From positions 2,852,001 to 2,916,000 of the forward strand of contig NZ_OU745390.1 of assembly GCF_916618955.1 (NCBI RefSeq): a stretch of DNA of 64,000 nt. Direction: 5' to 3'. Below the pieces are notes generated by a model that saw only the letters and a list, made by a program, of their open reading frames with translations, was not told the DNA's origin and ran no database searches. The DNA comes from Pseudomonas sp. Marseille-Q3773. Its GTDB lineage: Bacteria > Pseudomonadota > Gammaproteobacteria > Pseudomonadales > Pseudomonadaceae. Position 1 is the stretch's first letter, and each line of letters begins with the position of its first letter. Below, piece after piece: positions 43,508-52,078 of the stretch. The position numbers and the translations under genes were made by a program.

Positions 43508-44629
43508 TCAGCGCTTGCGCAGGATCACGCTGCCAATCGAATACCCCGCACCAAACGAGCTCAACACGCCAAGCGAGCCCTTGGCCAGGTCGTCCTGGTA
43601 CAGGTGGAAGGCAATCACCGAGCCCGCCGAGCTGGTGTTGGCATAACGGTCTAGAATCACCGGTGCGTCTTCCTCGGCCACTTCACGCCCCAGCAGTTTC
43701 TTGACGATCAGCTGGTTCATGCTGAGGTTCGCCTGGTGCAGCCAGAAGCGCTTCACATCGCTCGGCTGCAGCCCGTTTTCCTGCAGATGTTCACCGATCA
43801 GTTCGGCCACCTTCGGGCACACTTCGCGGAACACCTTGCGGCCTTCCTGGATGAACAGCTTGTCCGCTGCACCTTCCCCTTCTTCCGCCGCGCGGTTGAG
43901 GAAGCCGAAGTTGTTGCGGATGTTGTTGGAGAACTTGGTCCACAACTTGCTGCTGACAATCTCGAACCGGTGCGCCGAGGTCGCCTGGTCGGCACGCTCG
44001 AGCAGCACTGCTGTAGCGGCGTCACCAAAAATGAAGTGGCTGTCGCGGTCACGGAAGTTCAGGTGCCCGGTGCACACCTCCGGGTTGACCATCAGCACCG
44101 CACGTGCCTGGCCCAGGGCCACGCTGTTGGCAGCGGTCTGGATGCCGAAGGTGGCCGATGAGCAGGCCACGTTCATGTCGAAGGCGAAACCTTGGATGCC
44201 CAATGCCTGTTGCACTTCGATGGCGATGGCCGGGTACGGACGCTGCAGGTTGGAACAGGCGACGATCACTCCGTCGACGTCGGCCGCGCTGCGGCCGGCG
44301 CGTTCCAGGGCCTGGCGCGCAGCGGCCACGGCCATTTCGCAGAGCACCGACGGCTCGTCGTTGGAGCGCTCTGGCAGGCGTGGCTTCATGCGTTGCGGGT
44401 CGAGGATGCCGGCCTTGTCCATGACGAAGCGGCTCTTGATGCCCGAAGCCTTTTCGATGAAGGCGGCGTCGGACAATGGCGCCGCTTCGATCTCACCGCG
44501 CTCGATAGCCGCGGCGTTGTCCTGGTTGAACTGCTGCGCCCAGGTATTGAAGGAGGCTACCAGTTCTTCGTTGGAGATGCTCTGGGCCGGGGTGTACAGC
44601 CCGGTGCCGCTGATCACGACGTTATGCAC
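43508..44629 (-). CDS. Beta-ketoacyl-ACP synthase III (FabH-like, PA3286 type)
   Basis: 373 residues. The catalytic set Cys-His-Asn is seen in NVACSSATFG (near residue 165), WLHQANLSMN (near 300) and NTSSAGS. It is longer than E. coli FabH and lacks its substrate-binding pattern; it resembles P. aeruginosa PA3286, which joins octanoyl-CoA and malonyl-ACP to shunt beta-oxidation products into fatty-acid synthesis. That substrate is inferred. GTG 44629 has AGAGG at seven bases. A dyad at 44690-44705 is a possible operator. Confidence 0.87.
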   Translation of the reverse strand: MHNVVISGTGLYTPAQSISNEELVASFNTWAQQFNQDNAAAIERGEIEAAPLSDAAFIEKASGIKSRFVMDKAGILDPQRMKPRLPERSNDEPSVLCEMAVAAARQALERAGRSAADVDGVIVACSNLQRPYPAIAIEVQQALGIQGFAFDMNVACSSATFGIQTAANSVALGQARAVLMVNPEVCTGHLNFRDRDSHFIFGDAATAVLLERADQATSAHRFEIVSSKLWTKFSNNIRNNFGFLNRAAEEGEGAADKLFIQEGRKVFREVCPKVAELIGEHLQENGLQPSDVKRFWLHQANLSMNQLIVKKLLGREVAEEDAPVILDRYANTSSAGSVIAFHLYQDDLAKGSLGVLSSFGAGYSIGSVILRKR

Positions 44630-44689
44630 GGTCGTTCCTCTGGTCAAAGGCCATCGCCACGGGGCGCTGGCTGGAATATGGCAAGTTAA

Positions 44690-44705
44690 TGGCACTTTAG
44701 TGCCA
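44690..44705. promoter_or_regulatory. Candidate operator of the KAS III gene
   Basis: TGGCACT-TT-AGTGCCA, a seven-base dyad, 61 bases upstream of the KAS III start. A TetR- or LysR-type site is possible. Confidence 0.45.
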
Positions 44706-44740
44706 ATTCAAAGGCAAAGCTGCTCCCTCATGCGCTGCGC

Positions 44741-44772
44741 CTGTGGGAGCGGGCTCGCCCGCGAAGGGTCGC
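44741..44772. repeat. Single REP copy
   Basis: CTGTGGGAGCGGGCTCGCC... CGCGAAGGG, one unpaired element between the KAS III promoter and the hrpA 3' end. Confidence 0.8.
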
Positions 44773-44816
44773 AACGCGACCCCAAATTGCCCTAATAGTG
44801 CCACAAACAGGGAAGT

Positions 44817-47800
44817 TTAGCCCTCCACCTGGCTCCACTGTTTGCTCAAACGTTTGTCGGAAATCGGCACCTTGGTCCCCAACTGCTGGGCAAACAGCGA
44901 TACCCGATATTCTTCCAGCCACCAGCGGTAGACGGTCAGTTGCTCGTCGCGCTTGCCCTCCTGGGCATGCTTGTCGGCACGCGCCTTGTACTGTGCCCAC
45001 AGGTTGCTCAGCTCGCCGCTCCACACCCGGTCCTTCTGCACCTGCGCGCCCAGCTTCTCCAGGCGCAGCTCCACCGCCTTGAGGTAGCGCGGCAATTCCT
45101 TGAACCAGGTTGCGGGGGTTTCGCGCACGAAGCCCGGGTACACCAGGTTGCCCAGCTGTTGCTTGATATCGTTCAGCGCCACGGCCTGGCTCAGGTCGAT
45201 CTTGCCCTTGAAACGCTTCTGCAAGCCATGCCACAGCTTCAGCACTTCCAGGGTCTGGCGGGCCAGACGCTCGGCATGTTCGGCCCAACTGCCGCGCTTG
45301 CGTTCCGCCAGCCCGGCCAATGCAGCACCGTCGCGCGGCAGCGGCTGTTCGCCGTCGAGGATGCAGCTGTCCAGGCTTGCCAGCAGAATATCTTCGACCA
45401 ATGCCTCGACGCGGCCCAGTTCGCGATACAACAGGCCCAGTTCGGTCAGCCCCGGCAGCTTGCCGCGCAGGAATTTGGCCGGTTCGGCCAACTGCTGCAG
45501 CAGCAGGCGTTGCAAGGCGCGGCGGTGCTGGAACTCGGCTTCGGCCTGGGTCGAGAAACGCCCTTCGCGGACGCTGCCGTTATCTTCCACCAACGCCGGG
45601 TACACGGTCATCGACAGGCCAGCAATGTTCTGCTGGGCAGTTTGCTTGACCTCGCTGAAGGCCTTGGCCTGCACCGGCTGTTCGCTGCTGGCGTCGCGCG
45701 GCACGGCCAGCGCAGCCTGGCTGGCAGCAGCAAAGCGCGCGGTCAGCTCGGCCAGGTCGCGGCCTTCACCCAGGAACTTGCCCTGCCCATCAACCACTTC
45801 GATGTTCATGCGCAGGTGGCCTTCGACCAGGTTGACCGACTCGTCCCAGGCCTCGTCGGGCACCCGCGCACCGGTCATGCGCAGCAGCTCCTGGCCCAGG
45901 GCCTGCGGCAGCGCGCCCTGGCCGAAGGTCATGCGCGCCAGCGAGGCCTTGACGAAGTCCGGCACTGGCACGAAGTTCTTGCGCAAGGCCTTGGGCAGGT
46001 TGCGTACCAACGCCACGCACTTGGCTTCCAGCAGGCCCGGCACCAGCCACTCCAGGCGCTCGCCCGGCAGGCTCGGCAGCAGCGGTGCCGGCACCCGCAC
46101 GGTCACACCATCACGCGGATGGCCGGGCTCGAAGTGGTAGCTCAGCGGCAGGCGCAGGTCACCCAGCTGCAGGCTGTCGGGGTACTGCGCGGCGGTCACT
46201 TCACTGGCTTCGCGGGCCAGCACGTCTTCCTCGCGCATGATCAGCAGGTTGGCGTCCTTCTGGCTGCCCATGCGGTACCAGCTGTCGAAGGTCGCGGTCT
46301 GGTGGATTTCCGCCGGCAGGCGCGCTTCGTAGAAGGCGTACAGGGTTTCTTCGTCGGCGAGGATGTCGCGACGGCGCGCCTTGGCCTCCAGTTCGTCGAG
46401 CTGTTCGAGCAGGCGCTTGTTGGCCGCCAGGCACTTGGCCCGGGACTGGATTTCGCCGCCGACCAGGCCTTCGCGGATGAACAGCTCGCGCGAGGTGACC
46501 GGGTCGATCGGGCCGAAATGCACCGGCCGGCGGCCGACCAGGATCAGGCCGTACAGGGTGATCTGCTCATAGGCCACCACCTGCCCGCGCTTCTTCTCCC
46601 AGTGCGGTTCGAAGTGGTTCTTCTTGACCAGGTGGCCAGCCAGCGGCTCGATCCAGTCCGGCTCGATCTTGGCGACCATGCGCGCATACAGCTTGGTGGT
46701 CTCGACCAGTTCGGCAGCCATTACCCACTGCGGGCGCTTGCGGCCCAGGCCCGAGGACGGGTGGACCCAGAAGCGTCGCTGGCGCGCACCCTGGTAGTCG
46801 CCTTCCTCGGTCTTCTGGCCGATCTGGCTGAGCAGCCCGCTGAGAATGGCCTTGTGCATTTTCGGGTAGTCGGATGGTTCCTTGTTCACCGTCAACTGCA
46901 GGTCGCGGCAGATCAGCGCCAGCTGGCGATGGGCATCGCGCCATTCGCGCAGGCGCAGGTAATTGAGGAAGTTCTTGCGGCACCAGTTGCGCAGCGGGTT
47001 GGCGGTCAGCGCCTGGCGTTGCTCTTCGAAGCCACGCCAGAGATTGACCAGCGCAGCGAAATCGGAGTCCACGTCCTTCCATTGCGCGTGCGCCTGGTCG
47101 GCGGCCTGCTGGCGCTCCGGCGGCCGCTCGCGCGGGTCCTGCACCGACAGCGCACTGGTCACGATCAGCACTTCCTGCAGGCTGCCCAGGCGTGCACCTT
47201 CGAGCAGCATGCGGCCCAGCCGCGGGTCGATCGGCAGGCGCGCCAACTGGCGGCCGATCGGGGTCAGCTGGTTCTCGCGGTTGACCGCCGACAACTCCTG
47301 CAGCAGGTTGAAACCGTCGCTGATGGCCTTGCCATCCGGCGGCTCGATGAACGGGAAGGCATCGATCGCCCCCAGGCGCAGGTGGAGCATCTGCAGGATC
47401 ACCGCCGCCAGGTTGGTGCGCAGGATCTCCGGGTCGGTGAACGCCGGTCGGCTGTTGAAATCCTCTTCGCTGTACAGGCGCACACAGATGCCCGGTTCGA
47501 CCCGGCCACAGCGGCCTTTACGCTGGTTGGCACTGGCCTGCGACACGGCCTCGATCGGCAGGCGCTGGACCTTGGCGCGGTAGCTGTAGCGGCTGATGCG
47601 GGCGGTGCCGGTGTCGATCACGTAACGGATGCCCGGCACGGTCAGCGAGGTTTCCGCGACGTTGGTGGCCAATACTACGCGACGCCCGCTGTGCGGCTGG
47701 AAGATGCGCTGCTGTTCGGCTGGCGACAGCCGTGCGTACAGCGGCAGGATCTCGGTGTGGCGCAGTTGCGCCTTGCGCAGGATCTCGGCGGCATCGCGGA

Positions 47801-48722
47801 TTTCCCGCTCGCCCGGCAGGAAGATCAGCACGTCGCCCGGCCCCTTGCCGACGCTGCGCTCGTGCTGCGCCAGCTCGTCCAGGGTGGCGAGGATGGCCTG
47901 GTCGACGGTGAGGTCGTCCTCGATCTGGTTGCCTTCTTCGTCCTGCTCGCTGGTCAGCGGGCGGTACCAGGTTTCCACCGGGAAGGTGCGCCCGGACACC
48001 TCGATGATCGGCGCACCGTCGAAGTGCCTGGAGAAACGCTCCAGGTCGATGGTCGCCGAGGTAATGATCAGCTTCAGGTCGGGGCGGCGGTGCAGCAGGG
48101 TCTTCAGGTAGCCGAGCAGGAAATCGATGTTCAGGCTGCGTTCGTGGGCTTCGTCGACGATGATCGTGTCGTAGCGCTCGAGAAAGCGGTCGTGCTGGGT
48201 TTCGGCCAGCAGGATACCGTCGGTCATCAGCTTGACCAGGGTGTTGGCGTCGCTCTGGTCCTCGAAGCGCACCTGGTAGCCGACCAGCCCGCCCAGCGGC
48301 GTGCCCAGTTCTTCGGCGACCCGCGCCGCCACACTGCGCGCGGCGATGCGGCGTGGCTGGGTGTGGGCGATCATGCCATGGCTGCCACGGCCCAGTTCCA
48401 GGCAGATCTTCGGCAACTGGGTGGTCTTGCCCGAACCGGTTTCGCCGGCAATCACCAGCACCTGGTGTTCGGCCAGGGCCTTCTTGATTTCGTCACGCTT
48501 GGCGGCGATCGGCAGGCTGTCGTCGTAGCGCACGGTGGGCACGCTCTGCTGGCGCGCGGTGACCTGGGCGCAGGAGGCCTGGACCTTGTCCACCCATTGC
48601 GCCAGCTTCGCCTCATCGGGGCGCTTGCGCAGTTCGTGCAATTGCCGACGCAGGCGATGGCGGTCGGCTAGCATGGCGTGGTCGAGGTTTTGCAGCAGTT
48701 TGTCGATGGCGTGGTCAGTCAT
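44817..48722 (-). CDS. hrpA: ATP-dependent RNA helicase HrpA
   Basis: 1301 residues, the size of E. coli HrpA (1300). The DEAH-box set is present: GETGSGKTT, TQPRRIAARSVAARVAEE, DEAH in IIVDEAHERSLNIDFLLGYLK, SATID, TNVAETSLTVPGIRYVIDTG, QRKGRCGRVEPG, followed by the helicase-associated and DUF3418 C-terminal regions. It acts on mRNA and on stalled ribosomes. I chose ATG 48722; ribosome site is weak (AAAAGCCCC), and the frame upstream to 48926 is an unlike extension. Confidence 0.93.
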   Translation of the reverse strand: MTDHAIDKLLQNLDHAMLADRHRLRRQLHELRKRPDEAKLAQWVDKVQASCAQVTARQQSVPTVRYDDSLPIAAKRDEIKKALAEHQVLVIAGETGSGKTTQLPKICLELGRGSHGMIAHTQPRRIAARSVAARVAEELGTPLGGLVGYQVRFEDQSDANTLVKLMTDGILLAETQHDRFLERYDTIIVDEAHERSLNIDFLLGYLKTLLHRRPDLKLIITSATIDLERFSRHFDGAPIIEVSGRTFPVETWYRPLTSEQDEEGNQIEDDLTVDQAILATLDELAQHERSVGKGPGDVLIFLPGEREIRDAAEILRKAQLRHTEILPLYARLSPAEQQRIFQPHSGRRVVLATNVAETSLTVPGIRYVIDTGTARISRYSYRAKVQRLPIEAVSQASANQRKGRCGRVEPGICVRLYSEEDFNSRPAFTDPEILRTNLAAVILQMLHLRLGAIDAFPFIEPPDGKAISDGFNLLQELSAVNRENQLTPIGRQLARLPIDPRLGRMLLEGARLGSLQEVLIVTSALSVQDPRERPPERQQAADQAHAQWKDVDSDFAALVNLWRGFEEQRQALTANPLRNWCRKNFLNYLRLREWRDAHRQLALICRDLQLTVNKEPSDYPKMHKAILSGLLSQIGQKTEEGDYQGARQRRFWVHPSSGLGRKRPQWVMAAELVETTKLYARMVAKIEPDWIEPLAGHLVKKNHFEPHWEKKRGQVVAYEQITLYGLILVGRRPVHFGPIDPVTSRELFIREGLVGGEIQSRAKCLAANKRLLEQLDELEAKARRRDILADEETLYAFYEARLPAEIHQTATFDSWYRMGSQKDANLLIMREEDVLAREASEVTAAQYPDSLQLGDLRLPLSYHFEPGHPRDGVTVRVPAPLLPSLPGERLEWLVPGLLEAKCVALVRNLPKALRKNFVPVPDFVKASLARMTFGQGALPQALGQELLRMTGARVPDEAWDESVNLVEGHLRMNIEVVDGQGKFLGEGRDLAELTARFAAASQAALAVPRDASSEQPVQAKAFSEVKQTAQQNIAGLSMTVYPALVEDNGSVREGRFSTQAEAEFQHRRALQRLLLQQLAEPAKFLRGKLPGLTELGLLYRELGRVEALVEDILLASLDSCILDGEQPLPRDGAALAGLAERKRGSWAEHAERLARQTLEVLKLWHGLQKRFKGKIDLSQAVALNDIKQQLGNLVYPGFVRETPATWFKELPRYLKAVELRLEKLGAQVQKDRVWSGELSNLWAQYKARADKHAQEGKRDEQLTVYRWWLEEYRVSLFAQQLGTKVPISDKRLSKQWSQVEG

Positions 48723-48816
48723 GGGGCTTTTGAGTGATGCAGGTGAACCTGCTTTTTCATGATCGGCATTCGAAGGATGCGCGATTGTCGCAGATTTGCT
48801 GATTTTCTGCTGCCTG

Positions 48817-48913
48817 TGCCGGCCTCTTCGCGGGTAAACCCGCTCCCACAGGTACCCCACAGGCCTCAGCCTTGATGCGACCTGTGGGAGCGGGTTCACC
48901 CGCGAAGAGGCCA
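48817..48913. repeat. REP pair, inverted
   Basis: GTGCCGGCCTCTTCGCGGGTAAAC and, on the right, GTTCACCCGCGAAGAGGCCAG. Upstream of hrpA, in the divergent gap before the puuA-like gene. Confidence 0.85.
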
Positions 48914-49005
48914 GTTGCAACAGCACATATGTTTAGCCAAACGCGACGTAAAGGTTGCCATTCACTGCTTTAATCAACCTTAGCCCGCATGTGAGTATCC
49001 AAGAC

Positions 49006-49170
49006 ATGACTCCTGTCCAGCCCCTCGCCCCACCCTCGCCCCGCCCTTCGCTGCCGAAGGCCAGGCGCCGTGCCGGTGAGAATCCGCTGGTCCACATCAT
49101 CCTCGCCTTCTGGGCCCTGTGGCACTGCCGTCACGCCCGCCCACCGGATGGCTCGCGCACGCCTTCATGA
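49006..49170 (+). CDS. Candidate small ORF upstream of the puuA-like gene
   Basis: 54 codons, MTPVQPLAPPSPRPSLPKARRRAGENPL then a hydrophobic run VHIILAFWALWHCRH and RPPDGSRTPS. Third positions are mostly G or C and choices are those of the surrounding genes. No ribosome site is seen before the ATG (ATCCAAGAC). It may be a leader peptide or membrane microprotein, or chance. It lies in the 314-base gap between hrpA and the puuA-like gene. Confidence 0.3.
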   Translation: MTPVQPLAPPSPRPSLPKARRRAGENPLVHIILAFWALWHCRHARPPDGSRTPS

Positions 49171-49240
49171 CCGAACCCGGACTTCGTCCGCCCGTTTGAT
49201 TCAACTGGGCCGCCTGCCTGTGCGGTGGCCCCGTGCGCCC

Positions 49241-50620
49241 ATGAGCGAATCCATCATGCACTTTGCACCTGTAGAGCAGGCCAGGCGTTTCCTGGCCGAC
49301 AATCCCGACATCGAGCTGTTCGAACTGTTCATCCTCGACGCCAACGGCGTCCCGCGCGGCAAGCTGCTGCACCGCGACGAGCTGCTAGCCGTGTACCAGA
49401 GCGGCCGGCCGCTGCCTAGCACCATCCTTGGCCTGACCCTCAACGGCGACGATGTGGAAAACTCCGGCCTGGTGTGGGACGTGGGCGATATCGACTGCCG
49501 CGCCTACCCATTGGAAGGCAGCCTGGTGCGCCTGCCCTGGCGGCGGGTGCCGACTGCCGCGATACAGGTGAGCATGCACCCGAGCGAGGGCCTGCCCGCC
49601 AGTGTCGCCGACCCACGCCATGTGCTGCTACGCACCATCGATGCGCTGAAGGCCGACGGCTACCACCCGGTGATGGCCTGCGAACTGGAGTTCTACCTGC
49701 TCGACCAGCAGCGTGACGCTTTGGGCCGCCCGCAACCGGCGCTGGACAACGATGGCGGCCGCCCACGCAGCACCCAGGTCTATGGCCTGCGCGAACTGGA
49801 GCAGATCGAGCCGTTCCTCGCCGACCTCTACGCCGCCTGCAAGGCCCAGGGCATCCCGGCCCGCACGGCGATCTCGGAATACGCCCCCGGCCAGGTGGAA
49901 ATCACCCTCGAACACGGCGACGCGCTGCAGGCGATGGACCAGGCCGTGCGCTACAAACGCCTGGTAAAAGGCGTGGCCCATGCCCACGGCATGCAGGCCT
50001 GCTTCATGGCCAAGCCGTTCGCGCACCTGGCCGGCACCGGCATGCACATGCACCTGAGCCTGGCCGACGACGCCGGCAACAACCTGTTCGCCAGCGACGA
50101 CAAGGCCGGCACCCCGCTGCTGCGCCAGGCCGTGGCCGGCATGTTGCGCCACCTGCGCGACTCGCTGTTGCTGTTCTGCCCCAATGCCACCTCGTTCCGC
50201 CGCTTCCAGGCCAACAGCTACGCGCCGCTGGCGCCCACCTGGGGCGTGGACAACCGCACCGTGAGCCTGCGCGTACCGGGCGGCCCGGCCAACAGCCGGC
50301 ATGTGGAACACCGCATCTGCGGCGCCGACGCCAACCCGTACCTGGCGGCGGCGGCGATCCTCGCCGCCAGCCACCGCGGCATCCGCGAACAGCTTGACCC
50401 TGGCGCGCCGGTGGAAGGCAACGGCTATGCCCAGGCCAGCGAGCACCTGCCCACCGACTGGCTGACCGCGCTCGACGCCCTGCAGCATTCCGGCTGGGCC
50501 CGCGAGGCCTTTGGCGAGGCATTCCTGGGCGTATACCTGAAGGTCAAGCGCGCCGAGTACCGCCAGTTCATGGCCGAAGTCAGCGAACAGGACTGGCGCT
50601 GGTACCTGCACCAGGCCTGA
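49241..50620 (+). CDS. puuA: Glutamine synthetase-family gamma-glutamylpolyamine synthetase
   Basis: 459 residues. The type I glutamine synthetase motifs are present: CELEFYLLDQQRD (ATP/metal, near 130), EYAPGQVEITLEHGDALQAMD (near 205), GTGMHMHLSL (near 265), and HVEHRICGADANPYLAAAAILAA (near 345). The absence of the adenylylation-site region and the partner oxidoreductase indicate PuuA: ATP-dependent ligation of glutamate to putrescine or another polyamine. I chose ATG 49241; ATG 49256 is an alternative. The FAD oxidoreductase follows 23 bases later. Confidence 0.83.
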   Translation: MSESIMHFAPVEQARRFLADNPDIELFELFILDANGVPRGKLLHRDELLAVYQSGRPLPSTILGLTLNGDDVENSGLVWDVGDIDCRAYPLEGSLVRLPWRRVPTAAIQVSMHPSEGLPASVADPRHVLLRTIDALKADGYHPVMACELEFYLLDQQRDALGRPQPALDNDGGRPRSTQVYGLRELEQIEPFLADLYAACKAQGIPARTAISEYAPGQVEITLEHGDALQAMDQAVRYKRLVKGVAHAHGMQACFMAKPFAHLAGTGMHMHLSLADDAGNNLFASDDKAGTPLLRQAVAGMLRHLRDSLLLFCPNATSFRRFQANSYAPLAPTWGVDNRTVSLRVPGGPANSRHVEHRICGADANPYLAAAAILAASHRGIREQLDPGAPVEGNGYAQASEHLPTDWLTALDALQHSGWAREAFGEAFLGVYLKVKRAEYRQFMAEVSEQDWRWYLHQA

Positions 50621-50643
50621 GCCCCGAATAACAAGGAACACCC

Positions 50644-51951
50644 ATGAATGCAGCATTGAACCAAGGCCCGGCGCAGCGCGCGCCGTCCTACTACAGCGCC
50701 ACCCTCAACGACCACACCGAGTACCCGCAGCTCAAAGGCACGGTGCAGGTGGACGTGGCGATCATCGGCGGCGGCTTCACCGGCGTGGCCACGGCGGTGG
50801 AACTGGCCGAGCGTGGCCTGAAGGTGGCCATCGTCGAAACCAACCGCATTGGCTGGGGCGCCAGCGGGCGCAATGGCGGCCAGGTCACCGGCAGCCTGTC
50901 GGGCGACGAAGCCATGCGCACGCAGATGCGCAATCGCCTGGGGGCCGAAGTCGATGATTTCATCTGGCACCTGCGCTGGCGCGGGCACCAGCTGATCGAA
51001 CAGCGCGTGGCGCGTTATGGCATCGACTGCGACCTCAAGCGCGGCCACCTGCATGCGGCGATGAAACCCTCGCACATGGATGAGCTGCGCGCATTCGAGG
51101 CCGAGGCCCGGCGCCGCGGCATGGGCGAGCAGGTGCAGTTGCTGGACCGCAACGGTGTGGCCGAACACCTGCAAAGCCCGCTGTACCTGGGTGCGCTGAA
51201 GAACCTGCGCAACCTGCACCTGCACCCGCTCAACCTGTGCCTGGGCGAAGCCCGCGCCGCCCATGGCCTGGGGGCGCTGATTTTCGAGAATTCCGAGGTG
51301 CTGGACATCGTCCACGGCCCGCGCCCGGCCGTGGTCACTGCCCACGGTCGGGTCGAGGCGCGCCAGGTGATGCTGGCCGGCGATGTGTATCACAAGCTGG
51401 AGAAACGCCAGCTCAAGGGCAAGATCTTCCCGGCCATGGGCGGCATCGTCACCACCGCACCGCTGGGGCAGCTGGCCGAGCAGATCAACCCGCAGGACCT
51501 GGCGGTCTACGACTGCCGCTTCGTCCTCGACTACTACCGCCTGACCGCCGACAAGCGCCTGCTGTTTGGCGGTGGCGCCAACTACTCCGGCCGTGACTCA
51601 CGCGACATCGAGGGCGAACTGCGCCCGTGCATCGAACGCACCTTTCCGGCGTTGAAGGGCGTGCCGATCGAGTTCCAGTGGAGTTGCGCGATGGGCATCG
51701 TGGTCAACCGTATCCCGCAGCTGGGCAAGCTGTCGGACAACGTGTGGTATTGCCAGGGCTATTCGGGGCACGGCATTGCCACCAGCCACATCATGGGTGA
51801 GATCATGGCCGAGGCGTTGACCGGGACGCTGGAGAAGTTCGACACCTTTGCCCAGTGCAAGCATGTGCGGGTGCCGATGGGGGAACTGCTGGGGAACCCG
51901 CTGTTGGCGGCAGGGATGTGGTATTACCAGATGCTGGAGAAATTGCGCTGA
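50644..51951 (+). CDS. puuB: FAD-dependent oxidoreductase, gamma-glutamylputrescine oxidase type
   Basis: 435 residues. DVAIIGGGFTGVATAVELAERGLKVAIVETNRIGWGASGRNGGQ is the dinucleotide fold of the DAO superfamily, and the end has WCAMGIVVNRIPQLG-like WSCAMGIVVNRIPQLG and GYSGHGIATSHIMGEIMAEAL. PuuB oxidises gamma-glutamylputrescine to gamma-glutamyl-4-aminobutanal and H2O2. Start ATG with AAGGAA upstream. The gene directly follows the puuA-like gene, which supports the call. P. putida has several paralogues, so exact polyamine preference is open. Confidence 0.83.
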   Translation: MNAALNQGPAQRAPSYYSATLNDHTEYPQLKGTVQVDVAIIGGGFTGVATAVELAERGLKVAIVETNRIGWGASGRNGGQVTGSLSGDEAMRTQMRNRLGAEVDDFIWHLRWRGHQLIEQRVARYGIDCDLKRGHLHAAMKPSHMDELRAFEAEARRRGMGEQVQLLDRNGVAEHLQSPLYLGALKNLRNLHLHPLNLCLGEARAAHGLGALIFENSEVLDIVHGPRPAVVTAHGRVEARQVMLAGDVYHKLEKRQLKGKIFPAMGGIVTTAPLGQLAEQINPQDLAVYDCRFVLDYYRLTADKRLLFGGGANYSGRDSRDIEGELRPCIERTFPALKGVPIEFQWSCAMGIVVNRIPQLGKLSDNVWYCQGYSGHGIATSHIMGEIMAEALTGTLEKFDTFAQCKHVRVPMGELLGNPLLAAGMWYYQMLEKLR

Positions 51952-51956
51952 TTTTA

Positions 51957-52055
51957 CCGGCCTCTTCGCGGGTAAACCCGCTCCCACAGGTATTGCACAA
52001 CCCTTGAGAGCTGCACAGAACCTGTGGGAGCGGGTTTACTCGCGAAGAGGTCGGT
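51957..52055. repeat. REP pair, inverted
   Basis: CCGGCCTCTTCGCGGGTAAAC and, on the right, GGGTTTACTCGCGAAGAGGTCGG, between convergent puuB-like and fadD1 genes. The right arm has a base change (ACTCGCG). Confidence 0.85.
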
Positions 52056-52078
52056 AAAGCCAGCAGAGATTCAGAAGA

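Noticed and set aside
44940..48671. 1243-codon open frame on the plus strand
   Set aside because: Full antisense shadow of hrpA, composed of Gln/His/Leu runs without domains.
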